Source: Actinostola sp. cb2023
Lineage: Eukaryota > Cnidaria > Anthozoa > Actiniaria > Actinostolidae
Length of the DNA: 64,000 nucleotides
Assembly (NCBI GenBank): GCA_033675265.1
Contig: JAUJYZ010001058.1
Span: forward strand, 368,501 to 432,500
Reading direction: 5' to 3'
The position numbers and the translations under genes are program-made. A model generated the notes under the pieces. It made no database searches and was not told the DNA's origin. It was given only the letters and a program-made list of their open reading frames with translations. Shown piece after piece: positions 9,777 to 19,470 of this stretch; positions within the stretch are counted from its first letter, which is position 1; each line of letters starts with the position of its first letter.

Positions 9777-12700
9777 ATGAACAACAAGATGGCCGAATCC
9801 GTTCTTCTTCAAAGCTGCTTTCAACTTTTACCGGGTAAAAGATTCTTCGAAGTTCGACTCACGCGGACTAAACTAGTCTATCAGCAGACGTCCATTGATT
9901 CTTGCTGCAATCAGTCGGCTTTATTTACTATCAACGTAGAAGACATATACAGCGCTAAAGTGTTTAGAAGTAGAATAGACGACGACGACAACGCCTATTT
10001 GCATGTTTTTACGTGTCCTATTAAAGGAAAAAGGAGAATTCGGCGAAGAATTCGGTTTAAAGTCAGTGGTTGGGAGAATGTTGAGGCCAATATTCGGGGA
10101 GCCGAACAATGGCTGAAGATGATTTTATGGCTTGTTCAAGATCCCGAGGTCGATACTACCACGCTTAAAGGTATTTAATGGTTGGATAGTTTATAGTGTT
10201 TTATTTGATTTACTGCATAGGGTGTGTTGAGCAGCTGGGGAAATTAGGAATCCATTTTAGTTGGTGATGACAGCTGGATGATACCCTGGTCATCATCATG
10301 ACGTCATTATTGTACATGTATTAAACACTTCATCCACATCATCAGCACACATCATCATTGTCATCATAATGCCACTATTAATGTAAACAATGAATAATTT
10401 TAATATGTTTTCTTCAGCAGCTATACAGACAATAAAGTAGTGCAAACAATAATAACAATCCAGGAGATCACGGGTTCAAATCCCGTCTGGGCTCAGTCTT
10501 TTTACGCTTGATGAAACCTTATGAACTACATTACTAATAATAACAATAATTATTGAATGTTTTTTTCTTCAAAAGATAAGAATTTACCAGCATGTCGCAA
10601 GTTTCTTGTTCTTGTGAACCCTTCCAGTGGACCAGGGAAGAGTCTGAAGATCTTTCAGAATCATGTAGCACCAATGTTCAGAGAAGCATCTATAGATTAT
10701 ACCTTACTTGTAACAGGTACGATATATAACACCTATTCATTACATACACTCATTTAAAGTATATTCTAGCCTGTGTTACAGTCAGACTGAACCCTGATTG
10801 TTGTTTATGTAGTAATAATAATGATATGTAGTATACATGTAGATCATGTTTATATGGTGTTTGACATTTTGGGTGTGGTGCCACTTGATTTAAATATCTA
10901 AGGCAGGTGCAAGAAAAAGAGTACTTTGTTGGTTGTTGTAATACTGTGAGTAATGTTTTTCTTGTTTCTTTTACCCCAGAATATGCTGGACATGCAGAGA
11001 AGATTGCATTAGAACTAAATGTTGAAGACTGGGATGGCATTGTTATATGTTCTGGAGATGGATTAGTCTATGAGGTAGGTAGAACTGACCACCCCCCCCC
11101 CCCCCCCCCCCCCCCCTCCCCCTCCCCGGCCCCCTTCCCCCAGCAGGAGTACTTAGGTCAAAAGGTGATTGAATGGTGTGAAGGATTTTGGGAGTTTTTC
11201 TAGCATTCTTATTATGGATGTATATATGTAAAGCCATTTATCCCATTTATCTATTTATTTTTCGTTTCCATTTCCCATATATTCAGACAATATTTTGTCA
11301 TTTTAGTTTGTTAATGGTCTAATGAATAGAGCTGATTGGAAGAACGCTATTTACATGCCTCTTGGTGTCATTCCTACTGGGTCTGGGAATGCTTTGTGTT
11401 TTTCAGCACTCTACGCATCAGGGTGAGTGATATGAGCAGGTATTGTATTGATTGGTTGCCATGGAAACAAATAAGCAATGCCGACTCCTCACATTGTAAC
11501 ATGGCTATGAACATGACTGTTGTGAAACAAAATAAATTATTATTACGGCATTATTATTTATTAGAGAGAAATAAGAGAAATTAACATCCTTCAACCAAAA
11601 GCCCCCTCAATGCCAGAGATATCAAGTCAAAATGGCAACATAAACAGTAGCCCCCTTGTCTCAGCTCAGCTCATGGCTTGTTGAAAATTTGCTAGTTTGA
11701 CCAGGGCTGTAATAATTATTGAAGGGGTCCCTGCAAGAACGTTCGGAGTAAGTGACTTGTGATCAAAACCCAAATTCTCCTTTGAAATTCAAAGAATCTC
11801 AAGGAGAATTTAGATTTTTGTCGGAGATCACTTACATTGTTCTTGCAGGGAGCCCTTCAATTTATTTTATCAGTTTTAAATGCAACCATTGTCTTGATAC
11901 TATGCTGATCGTTTCAGGGAACCGTTTGAAACAACAGCTGCCATTTATGCAGTGATTCGTGGCCAAACATTTGAACTGGACATATGCACCATTGAGACAC
12001 CAAGTCAAAAACTCTATTCTTTCCTCTCGCTTACCTGGGGTATTATATCTGATGTTGATATAGAATCTGAAAAATACAGATACCTTGGCAATGCAAGGTT
12101 TACATTGGGTGCAGTTATAAGAATCTTAGGCCTACGTGTATATAGGGGCAGATTGTCATATTGCCCTGTTGATGATGATCTTCATGTTACAGCTAGTGTG
12201 GATGTACCAAAAGAGGGAAGGCCAGACCAGGAGAATGACCTTTCTAGTTTCCATTCCTTTCCAAACAGCCCAAGTGGGTCATTTTTTCAAAATAATATTG
12301 CCACTGAAGAGAAACTAGAAAGTCATGACAATGCTGGTATGGTTGACAGTGGACACCCATCAATCAATGATGTAGCAAATTCAGGAAGGCGCTGCCAAGG
12401 TCCTCCCACTTCACTACTGCCTCCACTCAAGAAACAAATACCTTCAAACTGGAGAACTGTTGAGGGGGAATTTATCATGGGGTGCTCTGTTCTGCTTACA
12501 CATCTAGGACCAGATATTGTTGCTGCTCCACAAGCCAAGTTTGGTGACGGCATCTTACATATAGCTTATGTTAAATCTGGAATATCAAGACTAAGACTTT
12601 TGTCATTATTTGGCGAGATGGAGACTGGGGCTCATTTGGATTCTGATGAATGTGTGTATATAAAGGCACGTGCCTTTAGGCTTGAACCAGATCTCTCTCA

Positions 12701-12812
12701 ACCAGGGACTATAGCAATTGATGGAGAAAACATCCCTTATTCTACTGTACAGGGTGAGATTCATCAGGGATTAGGAAGAATAATGTGCTCTAAACCCTAT
12801 AGTAATAAGTGA
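9777..12812 (+). CDS. SPHK: Sphingosine kinase, five exons
   Basis: Exons are 9777-10170, 10576-10716, 10980-11074, 11307-11422 and 11918-12812. All junctions are GT-AG with matching phases, giving about 546 residues; the second ATG at 9789 (AAGATGG) may be the true start. The enzyme phosphorylates sphingosine to sphingosine-1-phosphate using ATP. It carries the diacylglycerol-kinase-type fold: FLVLVNPSSGPGKS at 141-154 (nucleotide loop), SGDGL at 203-207 with the catalytic Asp at 205, and PTGSGNAL at 233-240. The last exon holds the substrate-binding lobe and a low-complexity insert (roughly residues 340-400). The length lies between human SPHK1 and SPHK2, so paralogue assignment is not possible. 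The final codons (SKPYSNK and stop) form the first unit of a 34-bp tandem duplication. Introns contain a MITE and a poly-C run. Confidence 0.93.
10459..10494 (+). other. tRNA T-arm-like fragment (possible SINE remnant)
   Basis: ACGGGTTCAAATCCCGT has the stem, TTCAAAT loop and B-box core of a tRNA T arm, followed by CTGGGCTC. No matching D arm, anticodon arm or 5' acceptor strand is found upstream. It is therefore not a tRNA gene, but may be the tail of a tRNA-derived SINE within intron 1 of sphingosine kinase. Confidence 0.4.
11718..11862. mobile_element. MITE of the GGGCTCCCTGCAAGAAC family, intronic copy
   Basis: The left end ATTGAAGGGGTCCCTGCAAG and right end CTTGCAGGGAGCCCTTCAAT are inverted. 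The interior shares TAAGTGACTTGTGATCAAAA with the copy at 8311-8452. It lies in the last intron of sphingosine kinase. Confidence 0.75.
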
Positions 12813-12904
12813 TATATCAGGCTCTAAGCCCTAATGTAATAAGTGATATATCAGGCTCTAAACCCTAATGTAATAAGTGATATATCAGGCTCTAAACCCT
12901 ATAG
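12787..12904 (+). repeat. 34-bp tandem repeat covering the sphingosine kinase stop codon
   Basis: There are 3.5 copies of a 34-bp unit starting GCTCTAAACCCTA and ending GATATATCAG. The first copy is the coding end of sphingosine kinase (SKPYSNK and TGA at 12810-12812). The later copies lie in the 3' untranslated region and each keeps the TGA. Confidence 0.9.
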
Positions 12905-13555
12905 GAAATTATTGAGGCAGTAGGATGAAATGGGAAAGCATTGAGGCAGTAGGATGAAATGGGAAAGCATTGAGGCAGTAGGATGAAATGGGAAAGCATT
13001 GAGGCAGTAGGATGAAATGGGAAAGCATTGAGGCAGTAGGATGAAATGAGAAAGCATTGAGGCAGTAGGATGAAATGGGAAAGCATTGAGGTAGTAGGAT
13101 GAAATGGGAAAGCATTGAGGCAGTAGGATGAAATGGGAAAGCATTGAGGCAGTAGGATGAAATGAGAAAGCATTGAGGCAGTAGGATGAAATGGGAAAGC
13201 ATTGAGGTAGTAGGATGAAATGGGAAAGCATTGAGGCAGTAGGATGAAATGGGAAAGCATTGAGGCAGTAGGATGAAATGAGAAAGCATTGAGGCAGTAG
13301 GATGAAATGGGAAAGCATTGAGGCAGTAGGATGAAATGGGAAAGCATTGAGGCAGTAGGATGAAATGGGAAAGCATTGAGGCAGTAGGATGAAATGGGAA
13401 AGCATTGAGGTAGTAGGATGAAATGGGAAAGCATTGAGGCAGTAGGATGAAATGGGAAAGCATTGAGGCAGTAGGATGAAATGGGAAAGCATTGAGGCAG
13501 TAGGATGAAATGGGAAAGCATTGAGGCAGTAGGATGAAATGGGAAAGCATTGAGG
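12905..13555. repeat. 29-bp minisatellite, about 22 copies
   Basis: The unit is GAGGCAGTAGGATGAAATGG followed by GAAAGCATT. Variation is limited to a few single-base changes (GGTAGTAG, AATGAGAAAG). Although 29 is not a multiple of three, no stop occurs in any minus-strand frame, producing spurious reading frames of over 200 codons. One stray unit occurs at 18762-18800. Confidence 0.95.
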
Positions 13556-14088
13556 CCAATATTCAGGTTTGAATGGCCAGCTGCCATAACTGAAGTTCAT
13601 TCAACTTGAATACCTGGCGTTGTTCTATATATTATTATTATATAGTGTGTCTGTAATTAAGGTTAAGTAAAATTTATATTTTCTTTCGGGTCAACGTTTT
13701 TGCAAATGGGTGTATATGCAAAATGTTATCATATAGCATAAACTTCATGGCATTTAATGTCAAGCTACTGGTTTTCGTAATATTATCGTCTTATTTGTGT
13801 TTATTTTATGCCTAAAACTACTTTCCAAATTTGTTCATTTTTTATTTCCAATATTTTTCTCAGCCGCTGATTTATTTTAGTCATGAATTAGACTAGAAAA
13901 TGGTTAAAAATTAAGTTCAAGCAAACCTTTTTACTTATTATTCTCTTGCAATACTGATATAATGATATTGTATTCATTATTAAATGTACTATTTAATATA
14001 TTGAAAGAATAAAGGAGTAAATAAAATATTGTTTATTGCGTTCTTGATCATTAATGGAAAATGGAAATATGTTAAAAACACGGTTACA
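13556..14088. other. Intergenic, no gene seen
   Basis: AT-rich DNA between the 29-bp array and the foldback transposon. No gene is recognised. Its last six bases, GTTACA (14083-14088), are one copy of the transposon target duplication. Confidence 0.5.
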
Positions 14089-14106
14089 TACGGTGGCCCA
14101 TAAGTG

Positions 14107-14941
14107 CAAAACACAAACGCAAATCCAAAACACAAACGCAAAAGCCAAAACACTAACACAAAAGCCAAAACACAAACACAAAAGCCAAAACACAAACGCA
14201 AAAGCCAAAACACAAACGCAAAAGCCAAAACACTAACGCAAAAGCCAAAACACTAACACAAAAGGCAAAACACAAACACAAATCCAAAACACAAACACAA
14301 ATCCAAAACACAAACACAAATCCAAAACACAAACGCAAAAGCCAAAACACAAACACAAAAGCCAAAACACTAACACAAAATCCAAAACACAAACACAAAT
14401 CCAAAACACAAACACAAATCCAAAACACAAACACAAATCCAAAACACTAACGCAAAAGCCAAAACACTAACGCAAAAGCCAAAACACAAACACAAATCCA
14501 AAACACAAACACAAATCCAAAACACAAACACAAATCCAAAACACTAACGCAAAAGCCAAAACACTAACGCAAAAGCCAAAACACAAACACAAATCCAAAA
14601 CACAAACGCAAAAGCCAAAACACAAACACAAAAGCCAAAACACTAACACAAAAGCCAAAACACAAACACAAATCCAAAACACAAACACAAATCCAAAACA
14701 CTAACGCAAAAGCCAAAACACTAACGCAAAAGCCAAAACACAAACACAAATCCAAAACACTAACGCAAAACACTAACACAAATCCAAAACACTAACGCAA
14801 AAGCCAAAACACTAACGCAAAAGGCAAAACACAAATACAAAACACAAACACAAAAGCCATGACACAAACACAAAAGCCAAAACACAAACGCAAAAGCCAA
14901 AACACAAACGCAAAAGCCAAAACACAAACGCAAATGCAAAA
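14107..14941. repeat. Left arm minisatellite of the foldback element (20/19-bp unit)
   Basis: Tandem copies of AAAACACAAACGCAAAAGCC and variants (ACTAACG, ACACAAATCC). Two main unit types, one with GCAAAAGCC and one with CACAAATCC, alternate in blocks. The arm is about 0.83 kb, shorter than the inverted right arm. Reading frames on the minus strand (repeats of FALVFWLLRLCF type) are artefacts of the repeat. Confidence 0.95.
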
Positions 14942-15427
14942 ATAATTTATTAGGCCCAAATTCATACATCAAACTTTACATGTACTAGCTACGGTACATG
15001 TCAGTGCATGAGAGACAGTGAATAATATATTAGGTGATCTTATTTGATCTAATGAATTACATGAAGCACATCTGTAAAGTTTGAAATCTGAGTGTTGTCT
15101 AACGTACTGTGTGGTTATTACTGATTCACCTCTTGGACCATTTATACAAATCAATGTTTAGCTTTTCATTGTTGTTTTTATTTGTATTTGTCAACAACAA
15201 AGATTACTTGAATATAACGAGCCCTGATTTAATTGCTCAGTGTGGCGATCACGTTCAACTTTTGCAATGTGAACAAGAATACAGTACATGTGTTTTAAAA
15301 TTAACTTTTGATAAAATAACTAATGATTTGGCTTTTATAAAACTTTGATGGCCAAATGAAACCAAATAATATTTGTGCTCACAGAATAACAAACCATAAA
15401 GAAAGTCATGAAAGCCTTTTATTTTAA

Positions 15428-16031
15428 AGTGCTTGTGAAGCTTATTTTTGTATTTAAAAACTCGATTACATATGAAGTGAATAGTGGGATGGTTCAGTAT
15501 TTTGTGATTTGAGCTTCGCATTTGCGAGTTATAAAGGTTTGAAATCGTGATATGCTAATTTGGTGACGTCAACGTAGGCATTTGCCGTAACTTATATATA
15601 TTTTTTCAAGTAGCACTCTTTTCTGAAATGGAAAAAAAGTTTAACATCATGTATATAAGTTGTAGAAAAACATTTTGCCAGATTAAAAATGTCAGTAATT
15701 TGCACAAGGGCACTTTTGTATAATAAATGATGCCTACGTTGACGTCACTGAATTACCATAGAGCAGATTTCGTATGACTGTGAAAACCAAGGCGCACGGC
15801 ACGGTCACGGTCACGGCACGCGGATTCATTCGAAATCCTAAATCATCACGGTCACGGCACGGCACGTCCGTGCCGTAAGTTTTTCACAGTCATACGAAAT
15901 CTGCTCTATCAACATTTCAAACCTTTATAACTCGCAAATGCGAAGTTCAAGTCACAAAATACTGAACCATCCCACTATTCACTTCATATGTAATCGATTT
16001 TCAAAATAAAAAAATTAGCTTCATAAGCACT
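15428..16031. mobile_element. TTAA-flanked MITE, family A, copy 2, with a nested insertion
   Basis: Same ends and interior as the copy at 5234-5685 (AGTGCTTGTGAAGC ... GCTTCATAAGCACT), with TTAA at 15424-15427 and 16032-16035. It is longer only because another MITE (15761-15906) has inserted. Its right TTAA also serves as the left TTAA of the next MITE. Confidence 0.85.
15761..15906. mobile_element. TA-flanked MITE nested inside family A copy 2
   Basis: Inverted ends GAGCAGATTTCGTATGACTG and CAGTCATACGAAATCTGCTC with TA on both sides (15759-15760, 15907-15908). The uninterrupted site is visible in the family A copy at 5234-5685 (ACCATATCACGATTTC), confirming a TA duplication. The interior is rich in CACGGCACGG-type motifs. 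Confidence 0.88.
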
Positions 16032-16035
16032 TTAA

Positions 16036-16462
16036 AGTGCCTAGTGAAACGAAAATGTCGATCCTTGTTTTATTGTACATTATTGTTGTTTGGTCTTTCT
16101 CTGAACATTTGTTGTATTTAATTAAGCATCGACTTTGAGCGTGCGAACATTTTCTTTTCGCGGTTCGAAAATTATCATTTTCAACCAAAATGTGCGACAA
16201 GAGACTGGGCCCTTGACAATGGCTCGGTGATGTCATAAGTTGTGTGTGCCTTTGTTTGCACAACTTATGACGTCACATTTCTATAGTTTGACCGAGCGGG
16301 AATTGTCGCACTTTGAAACCCAAAATGCCCAACTTCGTGCGGGAAATAAAAAATGTTCCTGAAGCTCAATTCACTTTTTATTAACGCCATGTAAACAAGC
16401 AAATAGTAAACTTTCGTAATAGCAAATAAAAACGGGGTCTGTTTTTTCGTTTCATAGGCACT
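16036..16462. mobile_element. TTAA-flanked MITE, family B, copy 1
   Basis: Inverted ends AGTGCCTAGTGAAACGAAAA and TTTTTTCGTTTCATAGGCACT, flanked by TTAA (16032-16035, 16463-16466). It shares the AGTGC terminus with family A, so the two families were probably moved by the same type of transposase. It is nearly identical to the copy at 18808-19229, with a small difference near GTATTTAATTAAGCATCG. Confidence 0.88.
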
Positions 16463-16560
16463 TTAAGTGTTCTCTCAGCAAGTGTTTCTCACAATGCAAA
16501 GAACATCATGTAGAAAAATATTTTACAAGCTAATTTCAAACACTCCCAAAGCACCCATAT

Positions 16561-16976
16561 TAGGCTTGGATAAATTCTGCCGGCAGAATTTCGAGCAGAA
16601 TTGATCACCTTCAGCAGTGAGCATTATGCCGGCAGAAAACCACCCTTCGAGCAGAATTTTGAGCAGAATTCGGGAAAATTAGGAATAGACAAGACATACA
16701 GACATATGTAATTAAAAATATTTTTAAAATGTGAAATTTAATGCAAATGAAACATAACATGCCATGGTGAACTCAAAAGTAATCAAACTCGCAATATTAG
16801 TTTACAGTTTCCATTACAAATTTTCAGTAGACAATGAATTTCTATCTATTTGAACCGAGCAGAATTCGAGCAGAATTTCATAGTTTGAGCAGAATTTTGA
16901 GCAGAATATGCGATTTTTACGAGCATTGCCGGCAGGCAGAATCCGTCAATTTAGGAGCAGAATTTATCCAAGCCTA
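16561..16976. mobile_element. Foldback element with TAGGCTTGGATAAATT ends
   Basis: About 416 bp with inverted ends TAGGCTTGGATAAATTCTGC and GCAGAATTTATCCAAGCCTA, and internal repeats of GAGCAGAATT and GCCGGCAG. An ACCCAT direct repeat occurs within a few bases of both ends (16553-16558 and 16980-16985), possibly the target duplication. It abuts the stop codon of the HECT-like fragment. Confidence 0.75.
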
Positions 16977-17141
16977 CTAACCCATGATAGCTTTGAGAGA
17001 CTTCTCAATTAGTGTTGTGAATTCGTCATAGCTCTCCAACCCTAAGGGTAAGTATGCATATGGAAGTCTGCAAATATTGTAATTTCCAGATTCAAGAGCC
17101 TCGTAAAAGCAGATCTGTGGATCTGTTTTAAATCCACACGG
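16977..17141 (-). pseudogene. HECT-like C-terminal exon fragment inside the foldback element
   Basis: On the minus strand a plausible acceptor (TTCCTTAG) opens a 54-codon exon ending in TAG. It reads PCGFKTDPQICFYEALES, then CRLPYAYLPLGLESYDEF, then a Lys-rich helix. The GF..P.I.F pattern, the IC..LP block and the Y-EF helix resemble the C-lobe end of G2E3-type HECT ubiquitin ligases. The catalytic Cys region is short or altered and the usual terminal GFG is missing. No upstream exons are recognised. It may be captured host sequence or the remnant of an element-encoded protein. The call rests on weak similarity. Confidence 0.35.
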
Positions 17142-17201
17142 CTAAGGAATCCTGTCTGTCCCAGACTTTTTTGACACAGGAAGCCCATGCAAACTGCCTT
17201 C

Positions 17202-18487
17202 TGGCTTTTGTGTTTGTGTTTTGGCTTTTGCGTTTGTGTTTTGGCTTTTGCGTTTGTGTTTTGGATTTGTGTTTGTGTTTTGGCTTTTGTGTTAGTGTTT
17301 TGGCTTTTGCGTTAGTGTTTTGGCTTTTGCGTTAGTGTTTTGGCTTTTGCGTTTGTGTTTTGGCTTTTGCGTTTGTGTTTTGGATTTGTGTTTGTGTTTT
17401 GGCTTTTGTGTTAGTGTTTTGGCTTTTGCGTTAGTGTTTTGGCTTTTGCGTTAGTGTTTTGGCTTTTGCGTTTGTGTTTTGGCTTTTGCGTTTGTGTTTT
17501 GGCTTTTGCGTTTGTGTTTTGGCTTTTGCGTTTGTGTTTTGGCTTTTGCGTTTGTGTTTTGGCTTTTGCGTTTGTGTTTTGGCTTTTGCGTTTGTGTTTT
17601 GGATTTGTGTTTGTGTTTTGGATTTTGTGTTAGTGTTTTGGCTTTTGCGTTAGTGTTTTGGATTTGTGTTTGTGTTTTGCCTTTTGTGTTAGTGTTTTGG
17701 CTTTTGCGTTAGTGTTTTGGCTTTTGCGTTAGTGTTTTGGCTTTTGCGTTAGTGTTTTGGCTTTTGCGTTTGTGTTTTGGCTTTTGCGTTTGTGTTTTGG
17801 ATTTGTGTTTTTGTGTTTTGCCTTTTGTGTTAGTGTTTTGGCTTTTGCGTTAGTGTTTTGGCTTTTGCGTTAGTGTTTTGGCTTTTGCGTTTGTGTTTTG
17901 GCTTTTGCGTTTGTGTTTTGGCTTTTGCGTTAGTGTTTTGGCTTTTGCGTTAGTGTTTTGGCTTTTGCGTTTGTGTTTTGGCTTTTGCGTTTGTGTTTGT
18001 GTTTTGGCTTTTGCGTTTGTGTTTTGGCTTTTGCGTTTGTATTTTGGCTTTTGCGTTTGTGTTTTGGCTTTTGCGTTTGTGTTTTGGCTTTTGCGTTTGT
18101 GTTTTGGATTTGTGTTTGTGTTTTGGCTTTTGTGTTAGTGTTTTGGCTTTTGCGTTAGTGTTTTGGATTTGTGTTTGTGTTTTGCCTTTTGTGTTAGTTA
18201 GTGTTTTGGCTTTTGCGTTAGTGTTTTGGCTTTTGCGTTAGTGTTTTGGCTTTTGCGTTTGTGTTTTGGCTTTTGCGTTTGTGTTTTGGATTTGTGTTTG
18301 TGTTTTGCCTTTTGTGTTAGTGTTTTGGCTTTTGCGTTAGTGTTTTGGCTTTTGCGTTAGTGTTTTGGCTTTTGCGTTTGTGTTTTGGCTTTTGCGTTTG
18401 TGTTTTGGCTTTTGCGTTTGTGTTTTGGCTTTTGCGTTTGTGTTTTGGCTTTTGCGTTTGTGTTTTGGATTTGTGTTTGTGTTTTGC
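17202..18487. repeat. Right arm minisatellite of the foldback element (20/19-bp unit, inverted)
   Basis: Copies of GGCTTTTGCGTTTGTGTTTT and variants, the reverse complement of the left arm, over about 1.29 kb. The block structure (GCGTTAG, GCGTTTG and GGATTTGTG types) repeats in higher-order runs. The plus-strand reading frames here are artefacts. Confidence 0.95.
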
Positions 18488-18761
18488 ACTTATGGGCCAC
18501 CGTAGTTACACTATCAAAAACCGGGAGTCAATATAATGAGAGGCAAATTATTTACGAGGCTAATTCATCGAAATGATGGGTGAAAAACACTTACAAATCT
18601 CAAAACTGAGTACAGGCGTTCAAAGTAAACAAAACACAAAGATTATAATTTTGTCAAAAAGTGGAAGTTGAACTGATAGAAGCAAGCTCAGTTCGTAAAC
18701 AGATGACGTTGTATGTATCGTCGGTATTATTGCCCGATCGGAGCACGTTCTCACACTAGGT

Positions 18762-18800
18762 AGTAGGATGAAATGGGAAAACATTGAGACAGGTGATGGA
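18762..18800. repeat. Stray unit of the 29-bp minisatellite
   Basis: GGTAGTAGGATGAAATGGGA followed by AAACATTGAG matches one unit of the array at 12905-13555, which lies on the other side of the foldback transposon. Confidence 0.75.
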
Positions 18801-18807
18801 ACTTTAA

Positions 18808-19229
18808 AGTGCCTATGAAACGAAAATGTCGATCCTTGTTTTATTGTACATTATTGTTGTTTGGTCTTTCTCTGAATATTTGCTGTATTTAAACATCGAC
18901 TTTGAGCGTGCGAACATTTTCTTTTCGCGGTTCGAAAATTATCATTTTCAACCAAAATGTGCGACAAGAGACTGGGCCCTTGACAATGGCTCGGTGACGT
19001 CATAAGTTGTGTATGCCTTTGTTTGCACAACTTATGACATCACATTTCTATAGTTTGACCGAGCGGGAATTGTCGCACTTTGAAACCCAAAATGCCCAAC
19101 TTCGTGCGCGAAATAAAAAATGTTCCTGAAGCTCAATTCACTTTTTATTAACGCCATGTAAACAAGCAAATAGTAAACTTTCGTAGTAGCAAATAAAAAC
19201 GGGGTCTGTTTTTTCGTTTCATAGGCACT
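18808..19229. mobile_element. TTAA-flanked MITE, family B, copy 2
   Basis: Starts AGTGCCTATGAAACGAAAAT and ends with CGTTTCATAGGCACT, with TTAA at 18804-18807 and 19230-19233. It is nearly identical to 16036-16462 along its whole length, implying recent activity or local copying. Confidence 0.9.
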
Positions 19230-19299
19230 TTAACACCGTGCAAAAAAAGCACCAAATATACTGACGTTTTGGTCGTCGGAGTAAATAAAGACAAACCGT

Positions 19300-19470
19300 C
19301 GACTGAAATACCGTATTTCCTCGATGAAGTGCCTACCCTCGATTAAGCCCCCCCCCCCCCCCCCCCCCCCCCCCTCGATTAAACGCCCTCTTGGTTGAAA
19401 TAAACGCTTACTCCCCCCCCCCCCCCCCCCCCCCCCCCCTCACTCTCGATTAAGCGCCCCTTCCCCCAAG
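19300..19470. repeat. Poly-C tracts in a CTCGATTAAGC repeat
   Basis: Two C runs of about 25 bases interrupt a three-fold repeat of CTCGATTAA(G/A)CGCC. Such runs are unstable and the lengths may not be exact. Confidence 0.7.

Larger units (their letters stand above)
14089..18504. mobile_element. 4.4-kb foldback DNA transposon with minisatellite arms (IS3EU-like hallmarks)
   Basis: Both ends carry the same terminal sequence, TACGGTGGCCCATAAGTGCA, in inverted orientation, followed inward by the same 20-bp minisatellite in opposite directions. A perfect 6-bp direct repeat, GTTACA, flanks the element (14083-14088 and 18505-18510). The 2.26-kb centre contains three MITEs, one with a further MITE inside it, and a HECT-like exon fragment. 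No transposase is readable. A 6-bp duplication with 5'-TAY / RTA-3' ends is, as I recall it, the hallmark of the IS3EU superfamily. Foldback structure alone also occurs in P-type (Galileo) and other families, so the superfamily call is tentative while the element boundaries are solid. Confidence 0.85.

Noticed and set aside
8900..9787. Start of PLD6 at the upstream ATG at 9787 (295 residues)
   Set aside because: The first 55 residues have no homology and overlap the divergent kinase start. The ATG at 9622 has better context and gives the normal family N-terminus before the membrane anchor.
10459..10494. tRNA gene
   Set aside because: Only a T arm is recognisable. The D arm, anticodon arm and acceptor pairing are missing.
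12892..13600. Long minus-strand reading frames (over 210 codons) in three frames
   Set aside because: They are translations of the 29-bp minisatellite with no start context, homology or splice logic.
14153..18576. Many frames encoding hydrophobic FVFWLLRLCFGF-type repeats, which look like membrane proteins
   Set aside because: They are frame translations of the 20-bp repeat in the foldback arms, present in several frames at once.
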